A stretch of DNA of 18,483 bases from an uncultured Geobacteraceae bacterium (GTDB lineage Bacteria; Desulfobacterota; Desulfuromonadia; Geobacterales; Pseudopelobacteraceae), in NCBI GenBank assembly GCA_903879825.1, contig CAIRND010000092.1, positions 1 through 18,483 on the forward strand, in the 5' to 3' direction. The translations under genes and the position numbers were made by a program. This document shows positions 7,946 through 15,744 of the stretch, in pieces. The notes under the pieces were generated by a model. It did no database searches. It saw only the letters and a list, made by a program, of their open reading frames with translations, and was not told where the DNA came from. Numbering within the stretch: the first letter of the stretch is position 1; every line of letters begins with the position of its first letter.

Positions 7946-8152
7946 TTAGTGTTTTTTCTCTGGAGCAGGAGCAGCAGCAGGAGCAGCAGCAGGTGCAGCG
8001 CCAGCTTTAGCAGACATAGGAGCCTGAACTGGTTTTGGTGCTTCAACAGCAGGAGCAGGTGCAGGAGCAGGTGCTTCTTCTTTTTTCTTGCAGCCAGCTG
8101 CGAAAACAGTAGCAAGTGCGAGTACCAGGGTCAAGGAGATCAGCTTTTTCAT
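7946..8152 (-). CDS. Small Ala/Pro-rich lipoprotein
   Basis: 68 aa. A lipoprotein signal peptide is clear: MKK, a hydrophobic stretch (residues 4-17), then the lipobox FAAGC with Cys21 as the acylated residue. Lysine, not aspartate, follows the cysteine, so the outer membrane is the likely destination. The mature part has a KKKEE patch and is otherwise low complexity, almost entirely Ala, Pro, Val and Glu (APAPAPAPAVEAPKPVQAP), ending in EKKH. The DNA is correspondingly made of GCAGGA-like triplets. AAAGAGG precedes the ATG by about eight bases. It has its own terminator. No known function; such short lipoproteins may act as periplasmic spacers, but that is a guess. Confidence 0.8.
   Translation of the reverse strand: MKKLISLTLVLALATVFAAGCKKKEEAPAPAPAPAVEAPKPVQAPMSAKAGAAPAAAPAAAPAPEKKH
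7962..8075 (-). repeat. Triplet repeats coding for the Ala/Pro tail
   Basis: Two blocks (about 7962-8000 and 8047-8075) consist of imperfect GCA/GGA/GCAGGT triplets. Length changes by whole triplets would keep the frame, so the tail length may vary between strains. Confidence 0.5.
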
Positions 8153-8220
8153 GTGTAATACCTCTTTCTTTTGTATTTACCATTTGAACGCAAAGCGCAT
8201 GGTTTCTAAATCGACCTAGG

Positions 8221-8247
8221 AATATACGCATATTTTTTTTAAGTCAA
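8221..8247 (-). promoter_or_regulatory. Candidate promoter of the small lipoprotein
   Basis: On the - strand TTGACT (8242-8247) is followed after 15 bp by TATATT (8221-8226), or after 17 bp by a poorer TATTCC. A short inverted repeat AATAT-ACGC-ATATT (8221-8234) overlaps the -10 region. Confidence 0.35.
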
Positions 8248-8271
8248 GTTTTTTTTGAGGCTAATGACGTT

Positions 8272-8718
8272 TTACGTGTGCAGATTTTTCTGCATGCAGC
8301 TTTCTGCTTCACAAACAAGCTTCTCGAGGTCGAGTAGAATTGCTTCGCCATCGCAGAACAGGAGTGTTGTAGCGGCGAAGCGGTTGTCGGGAGATGGGCT
8401 GAAGGAAATCTCGTCCTCGGAAATAATTCTGTGTGCCGTATCAACAAGAAAAGCGAGAGAGGCGACCTCCTGCTGAAGGACAATAATCTTTTCCGGAGGA
8501 CCGCATCCGGTCAAGTCAAGAAAGCTCCTCAGATCAATTACAGCGACAATATTGCCATGGAAATTGAGAGCGCCACTATAACAGGCGGGTGCCATAGGTA
8601 TCGGCGACATCTTCACCGGATCGCACACTTCAGCAACGTGCGCCAGGTCGAGCGCATAGAGCGAGCCCTGAAGCGAAAAAACAAGAAACTTTCTGGAATG
8701 GCTTGTCATGGTGGGCAT
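8272..8718 (-). CDS. cheW: CheW-like chemotaxis coupling protein
   Basis: 148 aa. CheW domains link chemoreceptors to the histidine kinase CheA at the membrane. Seen: the opening strand KFLVFSLQGSLYALDLAHVAEV, and the conserved core YSGALNFHGNIVAVIDLRSF (the family's G-x-(I/V)-x-P/A-V-I-D-L-R block), then IIVLQQEVASLAFLVDTAHR. The ATG at 8718 begins one base after the stop codon of the receptor gene. A longer reading from a TTG at 8751 overlaps the receptor and adds a non-homologous leader. A second ATG at 8709 is also possible. It is last in the cheR-mcp-cheW operon. No CheA, CheY or CheB is present, so it must serve a kinase encoded elsewhere. Confidence 0.88.
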   Translation of the reverse strand: MPTMTSHSRKFLVFSLQGSLYALDLAHVAEVCDPVKMSPIPMAPACYSGALNFHGNIVAVIDLRSFLDLTGCGPPEKIIVLQQEVASLAFLVDTAHRIISEDEISFSPSPDNRFAATTLLFCDGEAILLDLEKLVCEAESCMQKNLHT

Positions 8719-8719
8719 G

Positions 8720-9985
8720 TTATTCGTAGTCAACCTGAAAGCGTTCCACAACCGTCATCAGTTCTTCTGCCAAATGGGCAAGATCTCTGGTTGCAAGAGC
8801 CATATCCTGCATTGCCGCCAGTTGTTCTTCAGTGGCGGCAGAAACCTGCTCAGTTGAGGCCGCATTGTCGTCAGCCACTTTTGCTATTTCGTCGATCGCC
8901 AATACCATTCTGGCTGAGCCCTCCTTCTGCATCTGGGACAGGTCGGCAATGCTGGTGGCTTTTCGTTCGGTGTCGAGCACCGTCTTGAGTATCTCCTGAA
9001 AAGCGCTGGCGGTGATATCTATATTTTTCTTGCCCTCTTTTATGCTGCGGGAGCTTTCCGTTATCACTTCGTGAACAATCCGGCTTTCTTCACGCAGATT
9101 CTCGATCATATCGTTGATGTCGGAAGCCGATTGAGATGAACCGTCTGCCAGTTTGCGGACTTCTTCGGCAACCACTGCAAAGCCCTTGCCATATTCACCT
9201 GCTCTGGCTGCCTCGATTGAGGCATTAAGAGCGAGCAGGTTTGTCTGTCTGGCAATGTCTCCAATGCAATCAGCAACCCTGCCTACTTTCTGGAGCTTGC
9301 TGTTAAATGTGCCGAACAATTGGCCGATTTGCTCCTGTTTTTCAAAAAAATCTTTCATTCTCTCCAGAGAATCATTTGCCAGTGCTCCGCCATGCTGGGC
9401 CGTCAAGCTAGTTTCCCGTGCGGCTTTGGCGGTTTCACGGGCACGAGCGGCAACCAGCTCAATTGAGATTGCGATCTCCCGAATAGTCTTGGAGCCTTTT
9501 TCGACCAGCCCTGTCTGGGCTTCTGCGCCGCGTGAAATCTGTTCAATCGCTTGGGCAACTTCTTCGGTCGACGCGTTGATCTCAAGAGCGGTCGAATTGA
9601 TTTCACGGGCAGATTCGGTGAGTTGTCCAGAGGTGTTTTTTATGTGTCGCACAAGTTCCCGCAGATTCTGCAGCATCAGATTTATCAGGTGTGCCAGCTC
9701 ATGGCTTTCATCTGGAATCCGCGACGGGCGAATAACCACATCTCGAGTCAGGTCGCCCCGGCTGATAGATTCTGCCGAATCGGTCAGCCGCTCAATATTG
9801 GCGGTAAATCCTTTTGAAAACAGCCACCCTAAAATAAGACCAATTGTCATGGCCACAACATATCCAAGTATCAGGCTGATTTCTGCAGAATATCCGAGCA
9901 GTGCTACCAGTCGAGGACTAAAAGCGACCGCAGCAACGACAACGACAAAGCCAATGATAAATTTATAGCCTATGGGAATACGCAT
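8720..9985 (-). CDS. Methyl-accepting chemotaxis protein without a sensory domain
   Basis: 421 aa. Two hydrophobic helices (about residues 9-24 and 35-57) are separated by only about ten residues, so there is essentially no periplasmic ligand domain. A HAMP-like segment follows (NIERLTDSAESISRGDLTRD, 63-82), then a long coiled-coil methylation/signalling domain. The highly conserved hairpin tip is at 240-280 (IARQTNLLALNASIEAARAG, then GKGFAVVAEEVRKLA), the site that binds CheA and CheW. The C-terminus FQVDYE carries no clear CheR-tethering pentapeptide. A good GGAGG ribosome site precedes the ATG at 9985. It lies between cheR and cheW and is probably a partner of both. Its signal may be intramembrane, cytoplasmic or supplied by another protein; this is inference. 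Confidence 0.93.
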   Translation of the reverse strand: MRIPIGYKFIIGFVVVVAAVAFSPRLVALLGYSAEISLILGYVVAMTIGLILGWLFSKGFTANIERLTDSAESISRGDLTRDVVIRPSRIPDESHELAHLINLMLQNLRELVRHIKNTSGQLTESAREINSTALEINASTEEVAQAIEQISRGAEAQTGLVEKGSKTIREIAISIELVAARARETAKAARETSLTAQHGGALANDSLERMKDFFEKQEQIGQLFGTFNSKLQKVGRVADCIGDIARQTNLLALNASIEAARAGEYGKGFAVVAEEVRKLADGSSQSASDINDMIENLREESRIVHEVITESSRSIKEGKKNIDITASAFQEILKTVLDTERKATSIADLSQMQKEGSARMVLAIDEIAKVADDNAASTEQVSAATEEQLAAMQDMALATRDLAHLAEELMTVVERFQVDYE

Positions 9986-10033
9986 GTTTAATCCTCCACA
10001 GAAAGATGTATGGATATAATTACCACTAAATGG

Positions 10034-10885
10034 TCACAGCCGACAATAGATTCGCTCTACCGGACAGACCATAGTAAAAAGTTTACGAGCGTCACCGACA
10101 AGTGTTTCTGATTTTCCGAGCACTAATATGCCACCACTTGGCAAAATATGCGCGATACCGAGTAATATTTTTTCCTGATCCGGTCGGTTAAAATAGATCA
10201 GAGTATTACGGCACAGGGCCATAAGGCATGGTTCATAGGTCTCGACAGCCATGATATCCCGCTGGTGAAACGTGACCATGTCGCGGATTTCTGATGTCAA
10301 CTGCAGGCGCGGCCCATTTGAGATAAAGTAGCGTTCTCTGATAGCCGTCGGAACCTCTTTCAGGCGATCTTCGATATATTCCGCATGTATGGCGGCCTGT
10401 AACGTATCGGCATCAATATCGGCACCATAGATTTCAACCGATGTATGCATAAGTTGCCCAGAGAAAAACTCACGCAGCAGTATGCCAAGGCTGTACGCTT
10501 CTTCACCTCCGGCACAGCCGAGACTCCACAGCCGGAGTGGTTCCTGTGCGGCCTCTGCCTTTTGAAAAAGATAGGGAAATATGGCTGTTTGCAGCTTTTT
10601 GAACATGGCAGGGTTACGGAAAAACTGGCTGACATGAATCGTAAGGGCTTTTTTAAGCAAGTCAAGTTCATGATCGTTTTGTCGTAACAGAGCGCAGTAC
10701 GCTGCAGCGTCATTGCATCGGCATGAGCGCATCCGTATGGCTATGCGCCGTTTCATGCACTTGTCTTTGTAAACCGACATACGAAAATCGCGGTGCATTT
10801 CGAGCGTCAGGCTTATCTCAGCCAGTGCCGCATCACTGATTTCCACTGACTCAAATAAGATATGTTTGGATAAAATACTTGTCAC
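10034..10885 (-). CDS. cheR: CheR-type chemoreceptor glutamate methyltransferase
   Basis: About 283 aa. CheR transfers methyl groups from S-adenosylmethionine to receptor glutamates for adaptation. Seen: an N-terminal helical part with KDKCMKRRIAIRMR, TIHVSQFFRNPAMF (the family's T-x-F-F-R block), the SAM-binding LWSLGCAGGEEAYSLGILL, the acidic EIYGADIDADTL, and CRNTLIYFNRPDQEKIL. No TPR or other C-terminal extension. Start choice is uncertain: the GTG at 10885 has GGGAGG at a good distance; an ATG at 10900 has its purine stretch too close; a TTG at 10942 would be longer still. It opens an operon with the receptor (48-nt gap) and cheW. Confidence 0.9.
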   Translation of the reverse strand: MTSILSKHILFESVEISDAALAEISLTLEMHRDFRMSVYKDKCMKRRIAIRMRSCRCNDAAAYCALLRQNDHELDLLKKALTIHVSQFFRNPAMFKKLQTAIFPYLFQKAEAAQEPLRLWSLGCAGGEEAYSLGILLREFFSGQLMHTSVEIYGADIDADTLQAAIHAEYIEDRLKEVPTAIRERYFISNGPRLQLTSEIRDMVTFHQRDIMAVETYEPCLMALCRNTLIYFNRPDQEKILLGIAHILPSGGILVLGKSETLVGDARKLFTMVCPVERIYCRL

Positions 10886-11002
10886 CACTGCCTCCCACAT
10901 CCTCTCAGTCTCTCTAGTAACATGAAGGGGTCCGCTTCGCAACTGTTAGAAAGCCGTGTCGAACCAGCTTGAAACAGAGCGTCCTTGTGGGGATGGAAAA
11001 TT

Positions 11003-11025
11003 ATTGCGGCGCTCTATGCCGCAAT
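11003..11025. repeat. Perfect inverted repeat in the cheR / helical-repeat-gene intergenic region
   Basis: attgcggc (11003-11010) and gccgcaat (11018-11025) form a perfect 8-bp inverted repeat with a 7-nt spacer, midway between the divergent genes. It could be an operator for either gene or a leader hairpin of the right-hand gene. No clear promoter was seen next to it. Confidence 0.4.
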
Positions 11026-11067
11026 GCTACAGTGCGAGACAATACGTATGATGGCGGAGAAAAAGTT

Positions 11068-11886
11068 ATGTCCCATGAGTCTTCCATTGTTACGGTTGCC
11101 GTAAGCCAGATGCCTCCCGATGGTGGCCTCAGTTCGGCCGATGCGATGCGTGATGCGCTCACCGCCAACTCGGATCGCCTCTATACGGTTATTCAGGATC
11201 ACCGTGAAGATGTGCTGCTGGCTGCCCTTAAAAATCCCCTCCTTGATCCGGCGCATCTGATGGTGCTCCTGAAGCGTCGGGAGCTGGAAGCTGTCATCAC
11301 CGCACTTTATGCTTGTAAACGTCTTATTGAAGCGAATGCTGTCAAATGTGCCCTGGTTGCCCACCCGAATACTCCGGTTCATATCGCGCAGGCCTTGCTG
11401 CCGTTATTGTATATCTTTGACTTGCTGAAACTGTGTCTGATCCCCGGAATATCTGCCGACATTCATCTGGCTGCCGAACGTAAAATTATTCAGCAGATAC
11501 CGACTCAGCCGCTCGGAAACAAGTTAACGCTGGCTCGGCGCGGCACGGCGGCCATTGTTGAGGCGCTGCTCCGCGAAGGGGTGCAAAAAGTTGTGGAGGT
11601 CTGTCTTGATAACCCCCGTCTGAAAGAAGGCGCTTTGTATCAGTTTTTGGCTTCGTCACATGCAACTGCAGAAAATGTATCACTGGTCGCCCGAAATAGT
11701 CGCTGGAAAAGTCGCCCGAATATTTGCCTGGCCATTCTCAAAAATCCACGCACGCCGTTGATCTGGTTCACCACGTTCCTGCCAGGGATCTCAGTTGCCA
11801 CCAGGCAGGATTTGCTGGCCTCGCCCCGCCTTACCTCTGCTCAAAGACAGTTGGTGCGCCAGGCGTGCTCCCATTGCCACACATGA
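11068..11886 (+). CDS. Helical-repeat protein (LRV/HEAT-like), function unknown
   Basis: 272 aa from the ATG at 11068, preceded by GGAG about nine bases upstream; the frame is open to 10969 but lacks a ribosome site there. No signal peptide or membrane helix, so probably cytoplasmic. At least five degenerate units share a pattern of a short helix ending in (N/H/S)P plus a Leu/Thr turn and a second helix: AALKNPLLDPAHLMVLL (52-68), CALVAHPNTPVHIAQALL (94-111), CLDNPRLKEGALYQFLA (179-195), CLAILKNPRTPLIWFTTFL (220-238) and LLASPRLTSAQRQLV (249-263). Such leucine-rich-variant/HEAT solenoids usually bind other proteins. The stop codon overlaps the start of the next gene (ATGA), so the two are translationally coupled. 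Specific function is not recognised. Confidence 0.75.
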   Translation: MSHESSIVTVAVSQMPPDGGLSSADAMRDALTANSDRLYTVIQDHREDVLLAALKNPLLDPAHLMVLLKRRELEAVITALYACKRLIEANAVKCALVAHPNTPVHIAQALLPLLYIFDLLKLCLIPGISADIHLAAERKIIQQIPTQPLGNKLTLARRGTAAIVEALLREGVQKVVEVCLDNPRLKEGALYQFLASSHATAENVSLVARNSRWKSRPNICLAILKNPRTPLIWFTTFLPGISVATRQDLLASPRLTSAQRQLVRQACSHCHT

Positions 11887-12773
11887 TGATACGAGGCATA
11901 TTCATTTTCGTTATGATCCTGTGCGGATATGTCGGTTTTGCAGTATGCGCAGCAACTGAATACGCGGTGGCACTCACTGATACTCCAGTTTTAAACAGTC
12001 CCGATTTTAAAGCGGTCTTTGGCGGGGCGAGCGGGCAAAAGCTGAAAACAGACCGCTGTGGACAGGTGCGTGAGCTTGAATATATCGCTCTGCCGGGAAC
12101 CGTCTTCAGAGTTATTAAAAAACAACGCTCCGGGATGGCGGATATCTATCAAATCGAAACGGATGAGTATAAAGCTCCGCCGGGTATCCGGCTGTATGTA
12201 GCCGGGTATTTTCTCCGTATGGAACAGGCGGAGCCTGTGCACCGCCGGCCATTGTTGCCGCCGCGTGAAAAAATCGTCATTTCACTCAGGGCATCTCTCG
12301 GAAGCCCGTACGTCTGGGGTGGAAATGTATTAAACGGTGTGCCTGAGTTAACGACATGGTTTTACAAAGGCATTAATGGGAATGATATGAGGCGGCTTAT
12401 CCTGACAGGATTGGATTGCTCAGGTCTGTTGTATCACGCCACTGGTGGCTGGACTCCCCGTAATACCTCGCAGTTGATTACCTTCGGTCAGAGTGTGGCG
12501 ATTTCCGGCAAACAGGCCGCAGAAATTGTATCTCAGCTTCAGCCGCTTGATTTGATTGTCTGGAATGGTCACGTCATAATCGTGCTTGATCGCCAGACCG
12601 CAATAGAAAGCCGACTTGAATGCGGGAAGGCTGGCAATGGCGGTGTTGTTATAACGCCGCTCGAGTTGCGGATTGCAGAAATAATGCGTACGCGTCGTCC
12701 CGTAAATGGCTGGTCTGGTACAGCAAAACAGCAGGATGTCTTCGTCGTAAGGCGCTGGTATGCAACGCAATAA
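11883..12773 (+). CDS. Secreted NlpC/P60-type cysteine peptidase
   Basis: 296 aa. The start at 11883 (or the next codon, 11886) overlaps the upstream stop. A signal peptide (MMIRGIFIFVMILCGYVGFA, cleavage near VCA) sends it to the periplasm. Residues about 24-115 resemble an SH3-like cell-wall targeting region (ALTDTPVLNS; LPGTVFRVIKKQRSG). The C-terminal NlpC/P60 domain has SPYVWGGN, then GLDCSGLLYHATGG with nucleophile Cys179, and LQPLDLIVWNGHVIIVLD with His230. These enzymes cut peptide cross-links or stems in peptidoglycan, often gamma-D-Glu-diaminopimelate bonds; the exact bond here is inferred. There is an insert (residues about 150-170, PELTTWFYKGINGNDMRR) between the WGGN and DCSG motifs. 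No terminator is evident before the tRNA promoter. Confidence 0.87.
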   Translation: MMIRGIFIFVMILCGYVGFAVCAATEYAVALTDTPVLNSPDFKAVFGGASGQKLKTDRCGQVRELEYIALPGTVFRVIKKQRSGMADIYQIETDEYKAPPGIRLYVAGYFLRMEQAEPVHRRPLLPPREKIVISLRASLGSPYVWGGNVLNGVPELTTWFYKGINGNDMRRLILTGLDCSGLLYHATGGWTPRNTSQLITFGQSVAISGKQAAEIVSQLQPLDLIVWNGHVIIVLDRQTAIESRLECGKAGNGGVVITPLELRIAEIMRTRRPVNGWSGTAKQQDVFVVRRWYATQ

Positions 12774-12815
12774 ATTATGCAGAAATAAAAAATGTAACCG
12801 GTAGTAAAAAAATAA

Positions 12816-12844
12816 TTGACTTACATGGGATTATTAGTTATAAA
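12816..12844 (+). promoter_or_regulatory. tRNA-Glu promoter
   Basis: TTGACT (12816-12821), a 17-bp spacer and TATAAA (12839-12844) give a near-consensus housekeeping promoter. Transcription should start near 12851, about 55 bp before the mature tRNA. Confidence 0.75.
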
Positions 12845-12906
12845 ACTCATCCTTCCGCGCTTCATGGGCCTGATTCCTTCAATGGAACAGCGCGGCAGTT
12901 TCATAC

Positions 12907-12980
<74 letters not shown>

Positions 12981-12984
<4 letters not shown>

Positions 12985-13218
12985 AATATCAAAAAGGTCA
13001 TTTTTCTCCGGAAAAGTGGCCTTTTTTCTTTTATAGTCACCGTTTAAATCTGCAATAATATCAAAAGGTTTCCTGTAGTTTTGTGACAGTTTCTCCCCTG
13101 CCAAAGTAGAGTTCGAGTGGACCGAATTAAGCAACTTTCGTTTTTCTGCTGGAATCTGCGCAGAGTAAAGACTGGCGGCCTTTTGCGCGAGTTCGAGTAA
13201 GCGCTTTCCACTGTCTAT
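12981..13218. repeat. Direct repeat copy 1 (tRNA end, terminator, recombinase 3' end)
   Basis: 238 bp beginning with GCCAAATA at the tRNA 3' end and running through the hairpin into the recombinase remnant. The same sequence, with point changes and one 80-bp deletion, recurs at 17218-17374 in the same orientation. Internally, GAGTTCGAGT occurs at 13109-13118 and 13189-13198, exactly the ends of the segment missing from the second copy. Confidence 0.85.
12991..13026 (+). terminator. tRNA-Glu terminator
   Basis: aaaaaggtcatttttc (12991-13006) pairs with gaaaagtggccttttt (13011-13026) through two G-T wobbles around loop TCCG, with a T-run at the end. A copy is at 17228-17263. Confidence 0.8.
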
Positions 13219-13361
13219 AGAATCCTCACTTTTGCATGCCAACTGCTCCATTTTAAGCTTCAGATCCGTCAGGTCGCCCCTGAACTTATTACTCAACCTT
13301 GCGTACTCTTCGTCATTAATCACACCATCAAGTTTATCCAGATACATTTTATCCAAGCGGC

Positions 13362-13559
13362 TTACGCACTTATTTTTTTCCTTATGAGTTCCACTATTTC
13401 CTCAATATCAATCGTGCCATTTTCAATTTCATATTCAATGCTGTAGATAATTTTTTCATAGCCGTTGCCGTCAAGATCGTTGAACTGTCGCTTTTCCCCA
13501 ACGGTTAATATTTGATAAACGGCTTGGATAAGATCTGTTACTGTCTGTGGCGTAGTCAT
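13362..13559 (-). CDS. Unknown 65-aa protein
   Basis: The ATG at 13559 has GGGAGG at an ideal distance, which argues that it is a real gene; an upstream TTG/ATG reading to 13604 has no such site. The product is acidic and helical (VTDLIQAVYQILTVGEKRQF, then IDIEEIVELIRKKISA) with no signal peptide or cysteine. It ends six bases before the recombinase remnant and starts 51 bp after the transporter gene on the same strand, with no terminator between, so the two are probably co-transcribed. Family not recognised. Confidence 0.6.
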   Translation of the reverse strand: MTTPQTVTDLIQAVYQILTVGEKRQFNDLDGNGYEKIIYSIEYEIENGTIDIEEIVELIRKKISA

Positions 13560-13610
13560 AAGTCCTCCCAAAACTGTATTCTGGATAACAGGTGTCAGCG
13601 GCACCGATAA

Positions 13611-15431
13611 TTACCCACCCTGATTGATCGCCAACCCATAGAAAAGAATTACTGAAGCGCAAAACATTAGTACTGCAGCCAGCACCAGGCCCAAGCTGGT
13701 AGCAACTCCCAGCTTGTCCTTACCCATTATCGCCCGGGTGTTTCCTATCACGACAAGCAGTATAACCAGAGCAGGAGATAATACTCCTTGCAGCACATTT
13801 GCCCAAAACATAAGATGCACAGGGTCAAGACCAATTAAAGCGAGAAGCAGACTCACTGCCAGTCCAATCGTCATGATCAGATAAAACCCCTCATTCTGCC
13901 AGGGTTTTTTGGACAAACCGGAAGGCCACCCTATGGTACCTGCCACTCCGTAAGAAGCACTGGCCAACAAAACCGGGATTGCAATAACCCCAGCTCCGAT
14001 AAGACCCAAGGCAAAAAGATATTTTGCAAAGGGCCCAACCAGAGGCTCCAGCGCTTGTGCTGCATCGAGTGCTGTATGGATCTGTTTGTGGTTGGTAAAT
14101 AGTGTCGCAGCAGTCGAAACAATAATAAAGTAAGAGATCACATTGCCGCTGATCACTCCGGCCGCTATATCTATTGACGCAAAACGAAATTTGCTCTTTA
14201 TTGATCCGGAACGTTGTTCTTCTTTTTCCCCCTGTACCTGCCAGAATATCGTATAGGGCGAGATAGTTGCGCCGAGCAGGGCAACCGCTGTGCTGATACT
14301 GGTAAAGCCGAGGTCAAAGTGTGGAATAAAAGTGTTGCTGAGCACAGCTCCCCAATCCGGCTTTGAAAAGAAGGCCGTAATTATGTAGGCTATGAACACC
14401 ATGCTCAATACCAGGAATATTTTTTCGATGGCGCGGAAGCTCTGGTATACCGTGATATACCAGAGCAAGAGAGAAACCGGTACAGCAAACCATGCCCAAT
14501 GAAGACCGGTTATTAATTCTATTCCGGTGCTGACAGCCACCAGATCGGCAGCAATCAGGGCAATATTGGCAACAATCAGGAGCAGTGCCGCCGGTACAGC
14601 CACTTTCCTTCCGTAATGGTCACGAAGGATTTCCGCCAGCCCTTTTTGCTGGATGCGGCCTATCTTGGCACAGCTAAATTGGACGGCCTGGAGCAGCGGA
14701 GTAGAGAGAAGCATCAGCCAGAGATGTCCGTAACCGTTCTGGGATCCATCCAATGCATATGAAGCTACTGCCGAAGCGTCATTGCCTGCCATCCCTGAAA
14801 GCAGACCGGGGCCCAATATTTTGAATATACTGCATTTCTCGTCATCAATAACGGCTGGTTCTTTGTTTCCTACACTATTGCTGCACTCTTCAGATCCCAG
14901 TGTTTCGTGCAGTTTATCCGTCTCTTTTGATTCCACTTCAAGTCTGCGAAGACCGACCACCGTTGGCAGTGCTTTCTCTGTCAAGTCAAGTAGATCATCT
15001 TTGTACTTTGATTCGACCAAATCTTTGGGAGGAAACTCCTCCAAGCCAACTGCAGTCAGAGCATCTACTTCATCCTCGCTGGCCGAAAATAATACTTTCC
15101 ATGGTGTACCCTCAGACTCGTCAGCTTCGGTCTTGTGGGTAACGGACTGAATACGCTCTACGGGAATCTCAATATACTTCCTGAAGACAATACCCTTCTC
15201 AACAATAATCGCTTCAACATTGCCGGCTTGATCATGAACTATCTCTGTTACCTTCGCTTCGCCAATGTCTTCCCGCCCAAGATCACCTTCATCAGCCTCA
15301 ACAACCATACCGATTTCTATTTTTAAGGCTTCTTCCTGGGTCCCTTGAACTCCTTTCACTTTGACCTTTTCTCCTCGTGAGCAATCTGTACATTTTTCCG
15401 AGCGATACTCCTCCGCAATAACTCCGGACAT
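13611..15431 (-). CDS. PRC-barrel/Nramp-like metal transporter fusion
   Basis: About 606 aa. Residues about 38-98 form a PRC-barrel-like beta domain (EIGMVVEADEGDLGREDIGE, VTEIVHDQAGNVEAIIVEKG, EIPVERIQSV). After a charged linker of about 100 residues come about eleven membrane helices of the Nramp superfamily: FKILGPGLLSGMAGNDASAV in TM1, NGYGHLWLMLLSTPLLQ, and GATISPYTIFWQVQGEKEEQ in TM6. The TM6 ISPY sequence, where classical Mn/Fe Nramps have MPHN, and the DAS in TM1 in place of DPG, place it in an Nramp-related clade whose metal (possibly Mg2+ or Mn2+) cannot be read from sequence. An N-terminal CTDC motif (CXXC) precedes the barrel. Start uncertain: the ATG at 15431 has a weak AAGAAG site; a TTG at 15455 and a GTG further in are alternatives. 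The 65-aa gene follows downstream. Confidence 0.83.
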   Translation of the reverse strand: MSGVIAEEYRSEKCTDCSRGEKVKVKGVQGTQEEALKIEIGMVVEADEGDLGREDIGEAKVTEIVHDQAGNVEAIIVEKGIVFRKYIEIPVERIQSVTHKTEADESEGTPWKVLFSASEDEVDALTAVGLEEFPPKDLVESKYKDDLLDLTEKALPTVVGLRRLEVESKETDKLHETLGSEECSNSVGNKEPAVIDDEKCSIFKILGPGLLSGMAGNDASAVASYALDGSQNGYGHLWLMLLSTPLLQAVQFSCAKIGRIQQKGLAEILRDHYGRKVAVPAALLLIVANIALIAADLVAVSTGIELITGLHWAWFAVPVSLLLWYITVYQSFRAIEKIFLVLSMVFIAYIITAFFSKPDWGAVLSNTFIPHFDLGFTSISTAVALLGATISPYTIFWQVQGEKEEQRSGSIKSKFRFASIDIAAGVISGNVISYFIIVSTAATLFTNHKQIHTALDAAQALEPLVGPFAKYLFALGLIGAGVIAIPVLLASASYGVAGTIGWPSGLSKKPWQNEGFYLIMTIGLAVSLLLALIGLDPVHLMFWANVLQGVLSPALVILLVVIGNTRAIMGKDKLGVATSLGLVLAAVLMFCASVILFYGLAINQGG

Positions 15432-15692
15432 CCGCTTCTTCCACGTATTCCGCAACTATTGTGCCAGAGGAGCAATATGTACGGAGAGGTTGTAACATTC
15501 CGATTCTAAAGGTGAATATGGAAAGATTATTGACGTTCCGATGATGACGCGGCTACTGACAGCCATCATATTTAGCATGCCCACCACATACGACGGATAT
15601 TGCTGACGGTTTTAACATCGCACCGCATGGCCTTTTTCCTTTTTTCTTCGTGCAATCAGACCATTGCAACAATAACAGACCAAAATATTCTC

Positions 15693-15708
15693 CGGCACTC
15701 TTGTTGCT
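15693..15708 (+). promoter_or_regulatory. Sigma-54-type promoter
   Basis: CGGCACT-CTTG-TTGCT matches the RpoN consensus (TGGCACG-N4-TTGCW) with GG at 15694-15695 and GC at 15706-15707, the required 12-bp step. Transcription should start near 15719, just ahead of the ribosome site (15731-15737) of the 34-aa gene. An enhancer-binding activator would be needed; the remaining 290-bp gap (15456-15744) shows no gene. Confidence 0.65.
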
Positions 15709-15744
15709 TCGTGACTGTTGAAGCAAAATGTGAGGAGGTTGACT

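Noticed and set aside
8179..8203. Possible riboswitch in the lipoprotein leader
   Set aside because: Only a weak ACCAT/ATGGT hairpin is present; the conserved bases of c-di-GMP or other known riboswitch classes were not found.
8719..8751. Longer cheW starting at a TTG inside the receptor gene
   Set aside because: The added residues do not resemble CheW, and an ATG one base after the receptor stop gives the normal length.
9153..9968. Long open frame on the + strand (271 codons)
   Set aside because: It is the antisense of the chemoreceptor's repetitive Ala/Glu/Ser coiled coil, rich in Ser and Arg, with no conserved motif.
13362..13559. The 65-aa gene as the missing front part of the recombinase
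   Set aside because: It is in a different frame, ends with its own stop, has its own ribosome site and shows no recombinase motif.
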